Assembly: GCF_004005495.1 (NCBI RefSeq)
Contig: NZ_RZYA01000013.1
Span: 62,001-126,000 of the forward strand
DNA from: Streptomyces antnestii
GTDB taxonomy: Bacteria > Actinomycetota > Actinomycetes > Streptomycetales > Streptomycetaceae
Reading direction: 5' to 3'
Length of the DNA stretch: 64,000 nucleotides
The notes under the pieces were generated by a model, which was not told where the DNA came from, searched no databases, and saw only the letters and a program-made list of their open reading frames with translations. This document shows, piece by piece, positions 34,755 through 43,707 of the stretch. The position numbers and the translations under genes are program-made. Every line of letters begins with the position of its first letter. Position 1 is the first letter of the stretch.

Positions 34755-35585
34755 TCACAGGTACTGCCCGTACTCGTCGAGGATCCTGAGGACCGACGTC
34801 TCGTCCGCCGGGGGCAGCTGGAGGACGACCTCGTCGATGCCGAGCTCCGCGTAGTGCGCCAGCTTCCCCGGGCTCGGCAGGACCGCGTACGGGACGACGT
34901 GCAGGGCCGCCGGGTCGCGCCCCGCCTCCTCCCAGCGGGACCGCAGGACGGGCAGCGACTCGGTGAGGCCGCGCCCGCCGATGGGCAGCCAGCCGTCCGC
35001 GTACTCCGTGATGTGCGTGAACAGCGTGGGCCCCGCCGCTCCCCCGATCAGGGTGCGCGGGGCGCCCCCGGCCGGCTTCGGATAGGCGTGGCTGGCCCGC
35101 ACCGACACCCCGGACTTGCCCTCGTACGCGGTCGGTGCGGGCGCCCACAGAGCCCGCATCAGGCGCATGCGTTCCCGGCCGAGGGCCCGCCGCGTGCCCC
35201 AGTCGACGCCATGGTCCGCGGCCTCCTCGACGTTCCAGCCGAAGCCCACGCCGAGCGTGAACCGGCCGCCCGAGAGATGGTCGAGGGTCGCGATCTGCTT
35301 GGCCAGGACGATGGGGTCGTGCTGGGCGATCAGCGTGATACCGGTGCCGAGCCCGAGGCGTTCCGTGACGGCGGCGGCCTGCCCGAGCGCGACGAACGGG
35401 TCGAGGGTGCGGCCGTACTCGGCGGGCAGTTCACCCCCGGCCGGGTAGGGCGTCGTCCGTTCCACCGGGATGTGCGTGTGCTCGGGCAGATAGAGCCCCG
35501 CGAACCCGCGCTGCTCCAGCTCCCGCGCGAGCCGCACGGGCGTGATGGTCTCGTCGGTCAGGAAAATCGTGGTCGCGATCCGCAT
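34755..35585 (-). CDS. LLM-class (luciferase-like) F420/flavin oxidoreductase
   Basis: A 276-residue TIM-barrel enzyme: MRIATTIFLTDETITPVRLA, FAGLYLPEHTHIPVERTTPY, GLGTGITLIAQHDPIVLAKQ, IATLDHLSGGRFTLGVGFGWN and EYADGWLPIGGRG are signature segments of F420-dependent LLM proteins. It lies 109 bp upstream-side (downstream in transcription) of the fbiC start on the same strand. F420 use is likely but FMN cannot be excluded. No catabolic-regulon palindrome is seen in front of it. Substrate unknown. Confidence 0.9.
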   Translation of the reverse strand: MRIATTIFLTDETITPVRLARELEQRGFAGLYLPEHTHIPVERTTPYPAGGELPAEYGRTLDPFVALGQAAAVTERLGLGTGITLIAQHDPIVLAKQIATLDHLSGGRFTLGVGFGWNVEEAADHGVDWGTRRALGRERMRLMRALWAPAPTAYEGKSGVSVRASHAYPKPAGGAPRTLIGGAAGPTLFTHITEYADGWLPIGGRGLTESLPVLRSRWEEAGRDPAALHVVPYAVLPSPGKLAHYAELGIDEVVLQLPPADETSVLRILDEYGQYL

Positions 35586-35682
35586 GGGGCATTCCTACCG
35601 GACAGACGTAAGACTCCGCTCCCCTTCCCTTACAGGGGAGTTCACGACTCAATACCAGGGTTGCCTGCACCACCCACGTCAC

Positions 35683-35723
35683 CGACAGAACGTCATCGAC
35701 AGAACGTCATCGACAGAACGTCA
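35683..35723. repeat. Three tandem copies of a 14-bp unit
   Basis: CGACAGAACGTCAT is repeated at 35683, 35697 and 35711 (last copy 13 bp), ending 22 bp before the PHP-domain gene. The copies overlap the expected promoter/leader and include the internal dyad GACAGAACGTC. Confidence 0.8.
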
Positions 35724-35744
35724 CGACACCCTGGGAGCCACAGC

Positions 35745-37274
35745 ATGTGCGACGACGACCACACCACGACCGCCATGGGCAGACGCGCGCTGTTCGTGAC
35801 GGGAGCGGCCACCGCGCTTACGTTGAGCGGTGTGAGCTTCGCGAGCGCGGCCGACGGCCGCACACCGGCGGACGGTACGCAGACGACGCGGACCGTGAAG
35901 GGGACGCTGCCGCCCGGCGCGCCCGACTTCGTGTACGTGCCGGTCGAGGTGCCGCAGGGCGTCCGCGAGGTCCGCGTCGCCTACACCTACACCAAGGCCA
36001 CCGTGCCGGCCGGGACGCAGAACAACGCCCTGGACATCGGAGTGTTCGACGAACGCGGCACCGCGCTCGGCGGCGAGGGCTTCCGCGGCTGGTCGGGCGG
36101 CGCGCGCAGCGAGTTCTTCGTCCGCGCGGACGACGCGACGCCCGGCTACATCCCGGGCCCGGTCCGCGCAGGGACCTGGCACATCGCGCTCGGCCCGTAC
36201 ACGGTGGCCCCCGGGGGCCTCCCCTACGAGCTGACCGTCACGCTCACGTACGGCGAGCAGGGCGAGACCCCGAAGCCCGTCTACCCGCCGTCCCGGGCCA
36301 AGGGCCGGGGCCGCGCCTGGTACCGCGGCGACTGCCATCTGCACTCGTGGTACTCGGACGGCAAGCGCACCCCCGCCGAGATCGCGGCCCTCGCGCGCGC
36401 GGCCGGCCTGGACTTCATCAATACGTCCGAACACAACACGCACTCCTCGCACGCCCATTGGGCCGACCAGGCCGGCGACGACCTGCTCATCATGCTCGGC
36501 GAGGAGATCACCACGCGCAACGGCCACGTGGTGGCGCTCGGCACGGACCCCGGCACGTTCGTCGACTGGCGCTACCGGGCCCGCGACAACCGCTTCGGCA
36601 AGTACGCCCGCGAGGTCCGCCGGGCCGGCGGCCTCGTCGTACCGGCCCATCCGCACGCCACCTGCATCGGCTGCAACTGGAAGTTCGGCTTCGGCGAGGC
36701 GGACGCGGTGGAGGTGTGGAACGGCCCGTACACCCCGGACGACGAGGTCTCCCTCGCCGACTGGGACAACACCCTCGTGGCGTCCGCGCGGGGTACGCGG
36801 GAGTGGATCCCGGCGATGGGCAACAGCGACGCCCACCGCGACCCCGACCGCGTCGGCGGCCCCCAGACGGTCGTCCTCGCCGACGACCTGACCCGCGAGG
36901 CCATCCAGGCGGGCATCAAGGCGGGCCGGTCCTACGTCGCCGAGTCGAAGGCCGTGGAGCTGACTTTCACGGCGTCCGGTTCGCGCGGCGAGCACGCGGG
37001 CATCGGCGAACGTCTCGCCGTGGACCCGGACGCCCCCGTCACGGTCCGTCTGGAGGTCAGGGGCGCGCCGGGCTGCACGCTCCACCTCGTCACGGACCAG
37101 GGCACCTTGTTCACCGCGCCCGCGCTCCCGGACTCCGGTGCGGGCTCGGCCGAGTGGCACACGACGGCGGCGTACGCGGCCTACGTGCGGGCCGAGGTCC
37201 GGCACGCGCCGGCGGTGCCGGGCCTGCCGGGGGCGCTCGCCGCGTTCACGAACCCGGTGTTCCTGGGCGCGTAG
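35745..37274 (+). CDS. Exported CehA/McbA-type PHP-domain metallohydrolase
   Basis: A 509-residue protein. N-terminal MCDDDHTTTAMGRRALFVTG followed by AATALTLSGVSFASA is a signal with an RR pair (Tat-like). Residues ~45-180 form a beta-sandwich. The PHP metallohydrolase domain begins at RGDCHLHSWYSDG (HxH ligand pair) and continues with NTSEHNTHS, LGEEITTRNGHVVALG, VVPAHPHATC and AMGNSDAHRD, a full set of predicted metal ligands. Relatives hydrolyse phosphoesters or carbamate esters. ATG 35745; the 14-bp tandem repeats lie just upstream. Confidence 0.88.
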   Translation: MCDDDHTTTAMGRRALFVTGAATALTLSGVSFASAADGRTPADGTQTTRTVKGTLPPGAPDFVYVPVEVPQGVREVRVAYTYTKATVPAGTQNNALDIGVFDERGTALGGEGFRGWSGGARSEFFVRADDATPGYIPGPVRAGTWHIALGPYTVAPGGLPYELTVTLTYGEQGETPKPVYPPSRAKGRGRAWYRGDCHLHSWYSDGKRTPAEIAALARAAGLDFINTSEHNTHSSHAHWADQAGDDLLIMLGEEITTRNGHVVALGTDPGTFVDWRYRARDNRFGKYAREVRRAGGLVVPAHPHATCIGCNWKFGFGEADAVEVWNGPYTPDDEVSLADWDNTLVASARGTREWIPAMGNSDAHRDPDRVGGPQTVVLADDLTREAIQAGIKAGRSYVAESKAVELTFTASGSRGEHAGIGERLAVDPDAPVTVRLEVRGAPGCTLHLVTDQGTLFTAPALPDSGAGSAEWHTTAAYAAYVRAEVRHAPAVPGLPGALAAFTNPVFLGA

Positions 37275-37362
37275 GACGACTGGCTAGGCTGCCCCTCCTT
37301 GAATGTTTGCCACAGCGCCGGGGTGGGGCAGTGCCGGCGCCGAGACTTGGGGCGGAAGACGC

Positions 37363-38106
37363 ATGGCAGATCGCCAGACGGTCCAGTTGTTCGAGCACAT
37401 GCGCAGGGGCATGCCGTTCGAGTTCACGACCAAGATGTCGATGATGAAGCGGCTCGCGACGCTCGTGTCCACCGCCGAGCTCTTCGGCTACCAGTACACC
37501 GGGGCCCGGCAGGAGACCTTCTCCATCAAGCTGCTCTTCACCCCCGACCCCAGCCCGCAGGCGCAGGCGCGCGCCGCGCAGTACTGGCCGTACGCGCCGC
37601 AGATGCCCGGGATCCCGCCGCAGACGCTGGAACTCAACAAGAAGCGCGTCCTCTTCGACCTGACCGGCAAGGCCGCGCTGATCAAGCGGCTGCCGGTCCT
37701 CGGCGTGGTCGTCCTCCTGGCGTTCCTGCGCTCGCTCATCTCCCTGGGCAGCTCTCCGGCCCTCGCCCTCGGCTATGCGGGCGGCCTGGTCGTCCTGGGC
37801 GGCGTCGGCGTCTGGATCAACCTCCTGCGCCACAAGAAGGCCGGCGCGTACCTCCAGGCGGCGGGCTTCGTCCGTTACGAGCCCGCCCCCGGCCAGGTCT
37901 TCTTCCTCCCGCCGGGCTCCCAGCCCCAGCAGCCGTACGGCCAGCCGCAGCCGCAGCAGTACGGCGGGCAGCAGCCGCAGTACGGCCAGCAGGCACCCGG
38001 ATACGGCGGCCAGGCCCAGCCCCAGCCCCCGTACGGCGCACCGCAGCCCCCGCAGTACGGGCAGCAGGGGCAGCAGGGGCCCTACAACAACTGGCCGCCG
38101 CAGTAG
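37363..38106 (+). CDS. Membrane protein with Gln/Pro/Tyr-rich tail
   Basis: A 247-residue protein, MADRQTVQLFEHMRRGMPFE from ATG 37363 (GGCGGAAG upstream). Two adjacent hydrophobic segments (LPVLGVVVLLAFLRSLISL and ALGYAGGLVVLGGVGVWINL, about residues 110-155) anchor it. The C-terminal ~65 residues are low complexity, built from QPQ, QYGQ and PPYG units. Not recognised. It is 88 bp after the PHP gene on the same strand and may be cotranscribed. Confidence 0.75.
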   Translation: MADRQTVQLFEHMRRGMPFEFTTKMSMMKRLATLVSTAELFGYQYTGARQETFSIKLLFTPDPSPQAQARAAQYWPYAPQMPGIPPQTLELNKKRVLFDLTGKAALIKRLPVLGVVVLLAFLRSLISLGSSPALALGYAGGLVVLGGVGVWINLLRHKKAGAYLQAAGFVRYEPAPGQVFFLPPGSQPQQPYGQPQPQQYGGQQPQYGQQAPGYGGQAQPQPPYGAPQPPQYGQQGQQGPYNNWPPQ

Positions 38107-38158
38107 GAGGAGGGCGGGGGGCAGGAGTCAGCCGGTCACCCCTGCCACACGCCTACGC

Positions 38159-39625
38159 CTACGCCTGCCACACGATCGACTGCAGCTCGCTGTACGCGTG
38201 CAGCGCGTACGAGCCCACGTCCCGCCCGACCCCGCTCTGCTTGAACCCGCCGAACGGCGCTTCCATGTTCCGCCCGACCGTGTTCACGCCGACCCCGCCG
38301 GCCCGCAGCCGCCGCGCCACCCGGAAGGCCCGCGCCACGTCGCCCGACCACACGTAGTCGATGAGCCCGTAGTCGCTGTCGTTGGCGAGGGCGATCCCTT
38401 CCTCCTCGTCATCGAAGGGCACGACCACGACGACGGGCCCGAAGATCTCCTCCCGCACCACCCGCATGTCGTTCGTGCAGTCCGCGAGCAGCGTCGGCGC
38501 GACGTAGAAGCCCTTCTCGAACGCGGGCCGCTCACCGCCCGCGACGACCCGCGCACCCTCCTTGCGGCCCAGCTCGACGTACGACTCGACCCGGTCGCGG
38601 TGCGCCGCCGAGATCACCGGGCCGACGACCGTCCCGCGCTCGCGCGGATCGCCCACCTTCATATAGCCGATGTAGTCGCTCAGCTTCGACACGAGCCGGT
38701 CGTAGATCCCGCGCTGGGCGAGCACGCGGGTCGGGGCGGTGCAGATCTGGCCGCTGTAGAAGGCGTACGTCGTGCCGATCCCGGAGACCGCGGACGCGAG
38801 GCCCGCCTCGTCCAGGTCGTCGAAGACGAGCGCCGCGCCCTTGCCACCCAGCTCCATCAGCTGCCGCTTCATGCCGCGCCCGCACACCTCGCCGATGCGC
38901 TGCCCGACCGCCGTGGACCCGGTGAAGCTGACCATGTCGACGTCCGGCGAATCGACGGCGGCCTCGCCCACCTCGACGGCCGTACCGCTGACCACGTTCA
39001 CCACACCCGCCGGCGCACCGGCCTCCTCCAGGGCGGCCGCCATCCGGTATACGGACAGCGGGTCCTGCGGCGCCGGTTTCACGACGACAGTGTTGCCCAT
39101 CGCGAGGGCCGGCGCGACCTTGCCCGCCGGATTGGCCCAGGGGTTGTTGTACGAGGTGATGCAGGTGACGACCCCGACGGGCTGGCGCACGGCGAGCGCT
39201 CCGAGGACACCGGCCTTCCCCATCGGCCCCGCCTCGTTGATCTGCGGCGGCAGCCCCTGCTCGACCGGTTCCAGGGCGCCCTTCGCATACCGCCGGAAGC
39301 GGGCCACACCCACCGCGACCTGCATGCCGCGCGCGGTCCCGCTCGTCGCGCCGCTCTCGGCCTGCGCGAGGTCCGCGTTCGCCGCGAAGTCCCGCTGCAT
39401 GATGTCGGCGGCCCGGTCGAGGACCGCGGCGCGCTCCTCGGGCGACGTACGGGACCACGCATCAAAGGCCCCACGGGCGGCGGCGGCCGCGTCGTGGACC
39501 TGCGCGCGGGACGCCTCGGGCGCGAGCCCCACGACCGTCTCGCTCGCCGGGTCGATCACCTCGTAGTGACCGCCGCCGGGCTCGACCCACTCGCCGCCTA
39601 TGAACAGCCGCTGCGTACTGGTCAC
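38159..39625 (-). CDS. Aldehyde dehydrogenase family protein
   Basis: A 488-residue NAD(P)-dependent dehydrogenase that oxidises an aldehyde to an acid. The catalytic Glu lies in MELGGKGAALVFDD and the nucleophilic Cys in FYSGQICTAPTRVLAQ; the cofactor motif VSFTGSTAVGQRIG and the C-terminal EIFGPVVVVVPFDD are present. ATG 39625 overlaps the stop of the upstream amidohydrolase gene as ATGA, so the two are coupled and probably act on successive intermediates. Transcribed as the last gene of the operon that begins at 42721. Confidence 0.95.
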   Translation of the reverse strand: MTSTQRLFIGGEWVEPGGGHYEVIDPASETVVGLAPEASRAQVHDAAAAARGAFDAWSRTSPEERAAVLDRAADIMQRDFAANADLAQAESGATSGTARGMQVAVGVARFRRYAKGALEPVEQGLPPQINEAGPMGKAGVLGALAVRQPVGVVTCITSYNNPWANPAGKVAPALAMGNTVVVKPAPQDPLSVYRMAAALEEAGAPAGVVNVVSGTAVEVGEAAVDSPDVDMVSFTGSTAVGQRIGEVCGRGMKRQLMELGGKGAALVFDDLDEAGLASAVSGIGTTYAFYSGQICTAPTRVLAQRGIYDRLVSKLSDYIGYMKVGDPRERGTVVGPVISAAHRDRVESYVELGRKEGARVVAGGERPAFEKGFYVAPTLLADCTNDMRVVREEIFGPVVVVVPFDDEEEGIALANDSDYGLIDYVWSGDVARAFRVARRLRAGGVGVNTVGRNMEAPFGGFKQSGVGRDVGSYALHAYSELQSIVWQA

Positions 39626-41361
39626 TTGGTGCTCACCGTCCTTGTGTCCTTACCCGACCGCAGCACCTTGCCGGGCACGGCCCCGGTCACCACGTCCTCG
39701 CGGATGACCTCGACGCCGTTGACCCACACCGCGTTGATCCCGATCGCCTTCGAGTCGAGACGCGGGCTGTCGCCGGGCAGGTCGTGGACGAGGGTGGCCT
39801 TGCCCGCGTCGATCCGCTCCGGGTCGAACAGGACGAGGTCCGCGTGCCAGCCCTCCTCGATCCGGCCGCGCTCCCGCAGCCCGAAGAGCCGCGCCGGATC
39901 GTCGGTGAGCATCTTCACCGCCTCCTCGATCCCGGCGAGCTTCCGCCCGCGCAGACAGTCCCCGAGGAACCGTGTCGTGTACGGCGCCCCGCACATCCGG
40001 TCCAGGTGGGCGCCCGCGTCGGACCCGCCGAGGAGCACGTCCTCGTGGCTCCAGGTCTCGGCGCGCAGGGCCCACGAGTCCGGGTCGTTGTCGCTCGGCA
40101 TGGGCCAGAGCACCGTCCGCATACGGTCGTTGGCGCAGATCTCGACGATGCACTCGAAGGGCTCCTGGCCACGCTCGGCCGCGATGTCCTTGACCACGCG
40201 CCCGGTCAGGCCCTCGTTCGCCTCCGAGTACGTGTCGCCGATGACGTAGCGACCGAAGTGGGCGAGGCGCCTAAAGACGCCGGCCTCCTTGCTGTCCGCG
40301 CGCCGCAGCATCTCGGCACGCACGTCCGGGTCGCGCAGTTTGGCGATGCGCTCGTCGACCGGCAGCCCGAGGATCTCGCCCCAGCCGGGTATCAGATTCA
40401 GCGCACAGAAGGTCCCGAGCGACATGTTCATCGGCGTCAGGATCGGCATGGTCAGGGCGACGACCCGGCCACCGGCCTTACGCGCCCGCTCACTCGGGAT
40501 CAGCTGACGCGGCACACGCTCGGGAACGGCGGCATCGATCGTCAGAACGTTCCAGTTCAAAGGCCGCCCGGCCGCCGCGCTCATCTCCACGAACAGATCG
40601 ATCTCGTCGTCACTGAACTGATCGAGACACCCCGCGACGATCGCCTCGATCTGGGTGCCCTCGTGCTCGCCGACGGCCCGGCTCAGCGCGAGCAGCTCCT
40701 CGGGCCGCGCGTGCCGGGACGCGACGGGCTGACCGTCACCGTCCGAGTGCGTGGACGACTGAGTCGTGGAGAACCCCCAAGCGCCCGCGTCCATGGCCTC
40801 GTGGAAGAGCGCAAGCATCTGCTCCATCTGCTCCGGCGACGGCTGCCCGCCGACGGCCTCGGCCCCCATCACGTACCGCCGCAGCGCGCAGTGCCCCACC
40901 ATGAACCCGGCGTTGACGGCGATGCGCCCGTCGAGCGCGTCCAGATACTCCCCGAAGGAATTCCACGTCCAGGGCGCGCCCTCTTCGAGCGCGACCAGCG
41001 ACATGCCCTCGACCTTGGACATCATCCGGCGCGTGTAGTCGGCGTCCTCGGGCCGGTCCGGGTGCAGCGGCGCGAGCGTGAAACCGCAGTTGCCGCCGGC
41101 GACGGTCGTCACACCGTGGTTCAGCGACGGCGTCGCGTACGGGTCCCAGAACAGCTGGGCGTCGTAGTGGGTGTGCGGGTCCACGAAGCCGGGGGCGAGG
41201 ATGCGTCCGCTCGCGTCCTCGACCGTCGCGGCGGGCTCCGCCACGGTGCCCGGCTCGGCGATGACGGCGATCCGGCCGTCCCGTATGCCGACGTCGGCGA
41301 CGAAGGCGCTCCGGCCCGACCCGTCGACGACGGTCGCGCCTTTGATGAGGTGGTCGAGCAT
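39622..41361 (-). CDS. D-aminoacylase / N-acyl-D-amino-acid deacylase-type amidohydrolase
   Basis: A 579-residue metal-dependent amidohydrolase. MLDHLIKGATVVDGSG, DVGIRDGRIAVIAE and LAPGFVDPHTHYDAQLFWDP (HxH metal site) open the barrel; GGSDAGAHLDRMCG supplies the distal Asp; GLRERGRIEEGWHADLVLFD closes the beta-sandwich. Members cleave N-acyl-D-amino acids or cyclic amides, though many homologues near acyl-CoA genes are uncharacterised. ATG 41361 follows GGGAGGG. It is followed directly by the aldehyde dehydrogenase and preceded, after 241 bp, by an LLM enzyme. Confidence 0.9.
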   Translation of the reverse strand: MLDHLIKGATVVDGSGRSAFVADVGIRDGRIAVIAEPGTVAEPAATVEDASGRILAPGFVDPHTHYDAQLFWDPYATPSLNHGVTTVAGGNCGFTLAPLHPDRPEDADYTRRMMSKVEGMSLVALEEGAPWTWNSFGEYLDALDGRIAVNAGFMVGHCALRRYVMGAEAVGGQPSPEQMEQMLALFHEAMDAGAWGFSTTQSSTHSDGDGQPVASRHARPEELLALSRAVGEHEGTQIEAIVAGCLDQFSDDEIDLFVEMSAAAGRPLNWNVLTIDAAVPERVPRQLIPSERARKAGGRVVALTMPILTPMNMSLGTFCALNLIPGWGEILGLPVDERIAKLRDPDVRAEMLRRADSKEAGVFRRLAHFGRYVIGDTYSEANEGLTGRVVKDIAAERGQEPFECIVEICANDRMRTVLWPMPSDNDPDSWALRAETWSHEDVLLGGSDAGAHLDRMCGAPYTTRFLGDCLRGRKLAGIEEAVKMLTDDPARLFGLRERGRIEEGWHADLVLFDPERIDAGKATLVHDLPGDSPRLDSKAIGINAVWVNGVEVIREDVVTGAVPGKVLRSGKDTRTVSTK

Positions 41362-41487
41362 GCGGCGTTTCCCTCCCGGCAGATTGAACAACGACAAACA
41401 GGCGCACCCACCCAGCCCTTCCGGACCGGGCGGGCGGGCGCACCAATTCAGCCCGTGGGGGTCCCCCCGGACGGTGTCTGGGGGAGA

Positions 41488-41576
41488 TTGAGGACGAGCC
41501 CACAATCCAGCCCGTCCGGCGTTTGAGGACGAGCCCGAAGGGCGACAGGGGGGTCCGGGGGCGCAGCCCCGCGACG
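41488..41576. repeat. Streptomyces-type intergenic repeat
   Basis: TTGAGGACGAGCCC occurs at 41488-41501 and 41523-41536, joined by CAGCCCGTCCGGCGT and followed by GGGGGGTCCGGGGGCGCAGC. This wording is, from memory, a dispersed intergenic repeat in Streptomyces genomes. It lies in the 241-bp gap between the LLM gene and the amidohydrolase gene and can form GC-rich hairpins. Confidence 0.65.
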
Positions 41577-41602
41577 TGGGCCACACGCCCCGAACCCAAC
41601 TC

Positions 41603-42721
41603 CTACGCCGACTGACGGAACCGCGTGGTCCGGTGCACCGGATCCGTGTCGATCTTCGGAATCACGTGCTCACCGATCAGCTTGATCGACTGAAGCGTGT
41701 CCTCCTTCGAGACACCGATCGGCAGGCCGAACGACAGCTGGTCGGCCCCCGCCTGCTCCCACCGCTTGCACTGGGAGAGCACCTCGTCCGGGTCGCCGCA
41801 GATGAGCAGCTCCTCGGCGATGAGGAGTTCGATGATCTCCTCGTTGAACTCGGGCAGCGTCTCGGGCCACACGGGGAAGCCCTCGGGCCGCGGGAACGTG
41901 TCGTGGTAGCGGAAGACGAGCGACTGCAGGTAGTTCAGGCCGCCGCCCGCGGCGATCCGTACGGCCTCCGCGTGCGTGGGCGCGCAGATCGCGGTCGAGG
42001 TCACCATGACGTTGTCGTTGACGAACGCCCCGACGGGCTCCGCCTTTCCGATGTTCGACTTGTACTGCTCCAGCACCCACTCCATGTCGGAGACCTTCTG
42101 GACGCTGAAGCCCAGGACACCGAGGCCCTTGCGGGCGGCCATCGCGTACGAGGGCGGCGAGCCGGCCGCGTACCACATGGCGGGGTGCGCCTTCCCGTAC
42201 GGCTTGGGGAAGACCTTGCGCGGCGGGAGCGACCAGTGCTTGCCCTGGAACCCGACGTACTCCTCCTGGAGCCACATCTTCGGGAACTCGGCGATGGTCT
42301 CTTCCCAGATCTCCTTGGTGTAGTTCATGTCCGTGATCCCGGGGATGAAGCCGAGGATCTCGTGGCTGCCGGCGCCGCGCCCGCTGCCGAACTCGTGCCG
42401 CCCCTCGCTGAGGTGGTCGAGCATGGCGACCTTCTCGGCGACCTTCACGGGGTGGTTGACCTGGGCGAGGGGATTGAAGATCCCCGACCCCAGATGGATC
42501 CGCTCCGTCGCGTGCGCCAGGTAGCCGAGGAAGACGTCGTTCGCGGAGAGGTGCGAGTACTCCTCCAGGAAGTGGTGCTCGGACGCCCAGGCGTACTTGA
42601 AGCCCGACTTGTCCGCCTGGATGACGTACTCGGTCTCCTCCATCAGCGCCTTGTGCTCGGCGAGCGGGTCGGTCTCGGCACGCTTGCCCACATATCCCTG
42701 TACAAAGAGCCCGAATTCCAA
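41603..42721 (-). CDS. LLM-class flavin/F420-dependent oxidoreductase (luciferase-like)
   Basis: A 372-residue luciferase-like monooxygenase: FGLFVQGYVGKRAE, FKYAWASEHHFLEEYSHLSA, RIHLGSGIFNPLAQVNHPVK, VAMLDHLSEGRHEFGSGRGA and HPAMWYAAGSPPSYAMAARK fit the alkanal-monooxygenase-like branch. The start is TTG at 42721, giving the first beta-strand EFGLFVQGY; no ATG or GTG can keep this strand, and the ribosome-binding site is weak. Two palindromes (42778 and 42838) lie 57 and 117 bp upstream. It heads the operon with the D-aminoacylase-type protein and aldehyde dehydrogenase. Confidence 0.88.
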   Translation of the reverse strand: MEFGLFVQGYVGKRAETDPLAEHKALMEETEYVIQADKSGFKYAWASEHHFLEEYSHLSANDVFLGYLAHATERIHLGSGIFNPLAQVNHPVKVAEKVAMLDHLSEGRHEFGSGRGAGSHEILGFIPGITDMNYTKEIWEETIAEFPKMWLQEEYVGFQGKHWSLPPRKVFPKPYGKAHPAMWYAAGSPPSYAMAARKGLGVLGFSVQKVSDMEWVLEQYKSNIGKAEPVGAFVNDNVMVTSTAICAPTHAEAVRIAAGGGLNYLQSLVFRYHDTFPRPEGFPVWPETLPEFNEEIIELLIAEELLICGDPDEVLSQCKRWEQAGADQLSFGLPIGVSKEDTLQSIKLIGEHVIPKIDTDPVHRTTRFRQSA

Positions 42722-42777
42722 GGAGGTTCACCGTCCCCTGTCTGTGACCGGCGGCTGTGTCAGAGGCCTTCGCCATT

Positions 42778-42794
42778 TCTGACGTACCGTCAGA
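42778..42794. promoter_or_regulatory. Perfect palindrome TCTGACG-TAC-CGTCAGA
   Basis: The same 7-3-7 dyad as at 28324, 57 bp before the LLM gene start at 42721. Confidence 0.8.
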
Positions 42795-42837
42795 TTCGAT
42801 GTGCCGACTGTTTCACCGTGCCCGTGGAGCGTCAATA

Positions 42838-42854
42838 CCTGATGCAACGTCAGA
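42838..42854. promoter_or_regulatory. Second palindrome copy CCTGATG-CAA-CGTCAGA
   Basis: A copy with one mismatch in the left arm, exactly 60 bp from the perfect site at 42778, between the SDR stop (42874) and the LLM start. Confidence 0.65.
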
Positions 42855-42873
42855 TCACTTGCCAGATCGTTCG

Positions 42874-43653
42874 TCACAGCACGCTGACGCCCGCGAGCCA
42901 CCCGCCGTCGATGACGAACGGCTGGCCCGTGATGTACGCGGAGTCCTCCTGCGCGGTCAGGAACAGCGCGAGCCGCGCCACCTCCTCGGGCTGCCCGACC
43001 CGGCCCAGCGGCACGAGCTTGCGGTACAGCTCGTCGAGCGCCTGCGAGGCCTCCTCCGAGTCCGCCTCCGGGTCGAGCTGCGACGGATTGCTCATCGCGG
43101 TGTCGATGGCACCGGGGCAGACGGCGTTCACCCGGATCCCCTTCCCGGCCAGCTCCAGGGCCGCCACCCGCGTGAGCCCCACGATCGCGTGCTTCGTCGC
43201 CGTGTACGCGCCGACGTACGCCATGCCCGTCACACCCGTGTACGAGGCCGTGTTCACGATCGACCCCCCGCCGGCCGCCTCGATCTCGGGCGCCACCGTC
43301 TTGATCCCCAGGAACGCGCCCACCTGATTGACCTGGATGATCTGCTGGAACTCGTCCAGGGGCGTGCTGACCAGCTCGTTGAACCGCAGGATCCCGGCGT
43401 TGTTCACCAGGCCGTCGATCTTCCCGTACGCCTTCTTCGCGGCCGCGACCGCCGCCGCCCAGTCGTCCTCGCGGCTCACGTCCAGATGGACGTAGAGCCC
43501 GCCGATCTCCTTGGCCAGCGCCTCGCCCAGGTCGTCGAGGACGTCCCCGAGCACCACCTTGGCGCCCTCGGCCGCGAAGAGCCGCGCCTCCTGCTCGCCC
43601 TGCCCGCGCGCCGCGCCCGTGATGACGACGACGCGTCCGTCCAGCTTGCCCAT
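42874..43653 (-). CDS. Short-chain dehydrogenase (hydroxysteroid-dehydrogenase-like)
   Basis: A 259-residue classical SDR: VVVITGAARGQGEQEARLFA (cofactor site), LDVSREDDW, VNNAGILRF (NNAG), NTASYTGVTGMAYVGAYTAT plus KHA (Ser and YxxxK) and ITGQPFVIDGGWLAGVSVL. The ARGQGxxEA form is typical of 3-alpha/20-beta-hydroxysteroid-dehydrogenase-type SDRs, which use NAD(H). ATG 43653 follows GGAG. It is the third gene of the minus-strand operon amidohydrolase-LLM-SDR that starts at the palindrome at 45892. Confidence 0.93.
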   Translation of the reverse strand: MGKLDGRVVVITGAARGQGEQEARLFAAEGAKVVLGDVLDDLGEALAKEIGGLYVHLDVSREDDWAAAVAAAKKAYGKIDGLVNNAGILRFNELVSTPLDEFQQIIQVNQVGAFLGIKTVAPEIEAAGGGSIVNTASYTGVTGMAYVGAYTATKHAIVGLTRVAALELAGKGIRVNAVCPGAIDTAMSNPSQLDPEADSEEASQALDELYRKLVPLGRVGQPEEVARLALFLTAQEDSAYITGQPFVIDGGWLAGVSVL

Positions 43654-43667
43654 GCCCGTACTCCTAG

Positions 43668-43707
43668 TCGTTGAGGTGCGGAGCGGTTAATCGTTGAGGT
43701 GCGGAGC
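43668..43707. repeat. Duplicated 3' end of the LLM gene
   Basis: The 17-mer TCGTTGAGGTGCGGAGC is present at 43668-43684 and 43691-43707, a 23-bp tandem duplication. The second copy encodes the last codons of the LLM protein (PHLND); the first lies in the short gap before the SDR and leaves its ribosome-binding site intact. Confidence 0.75.
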
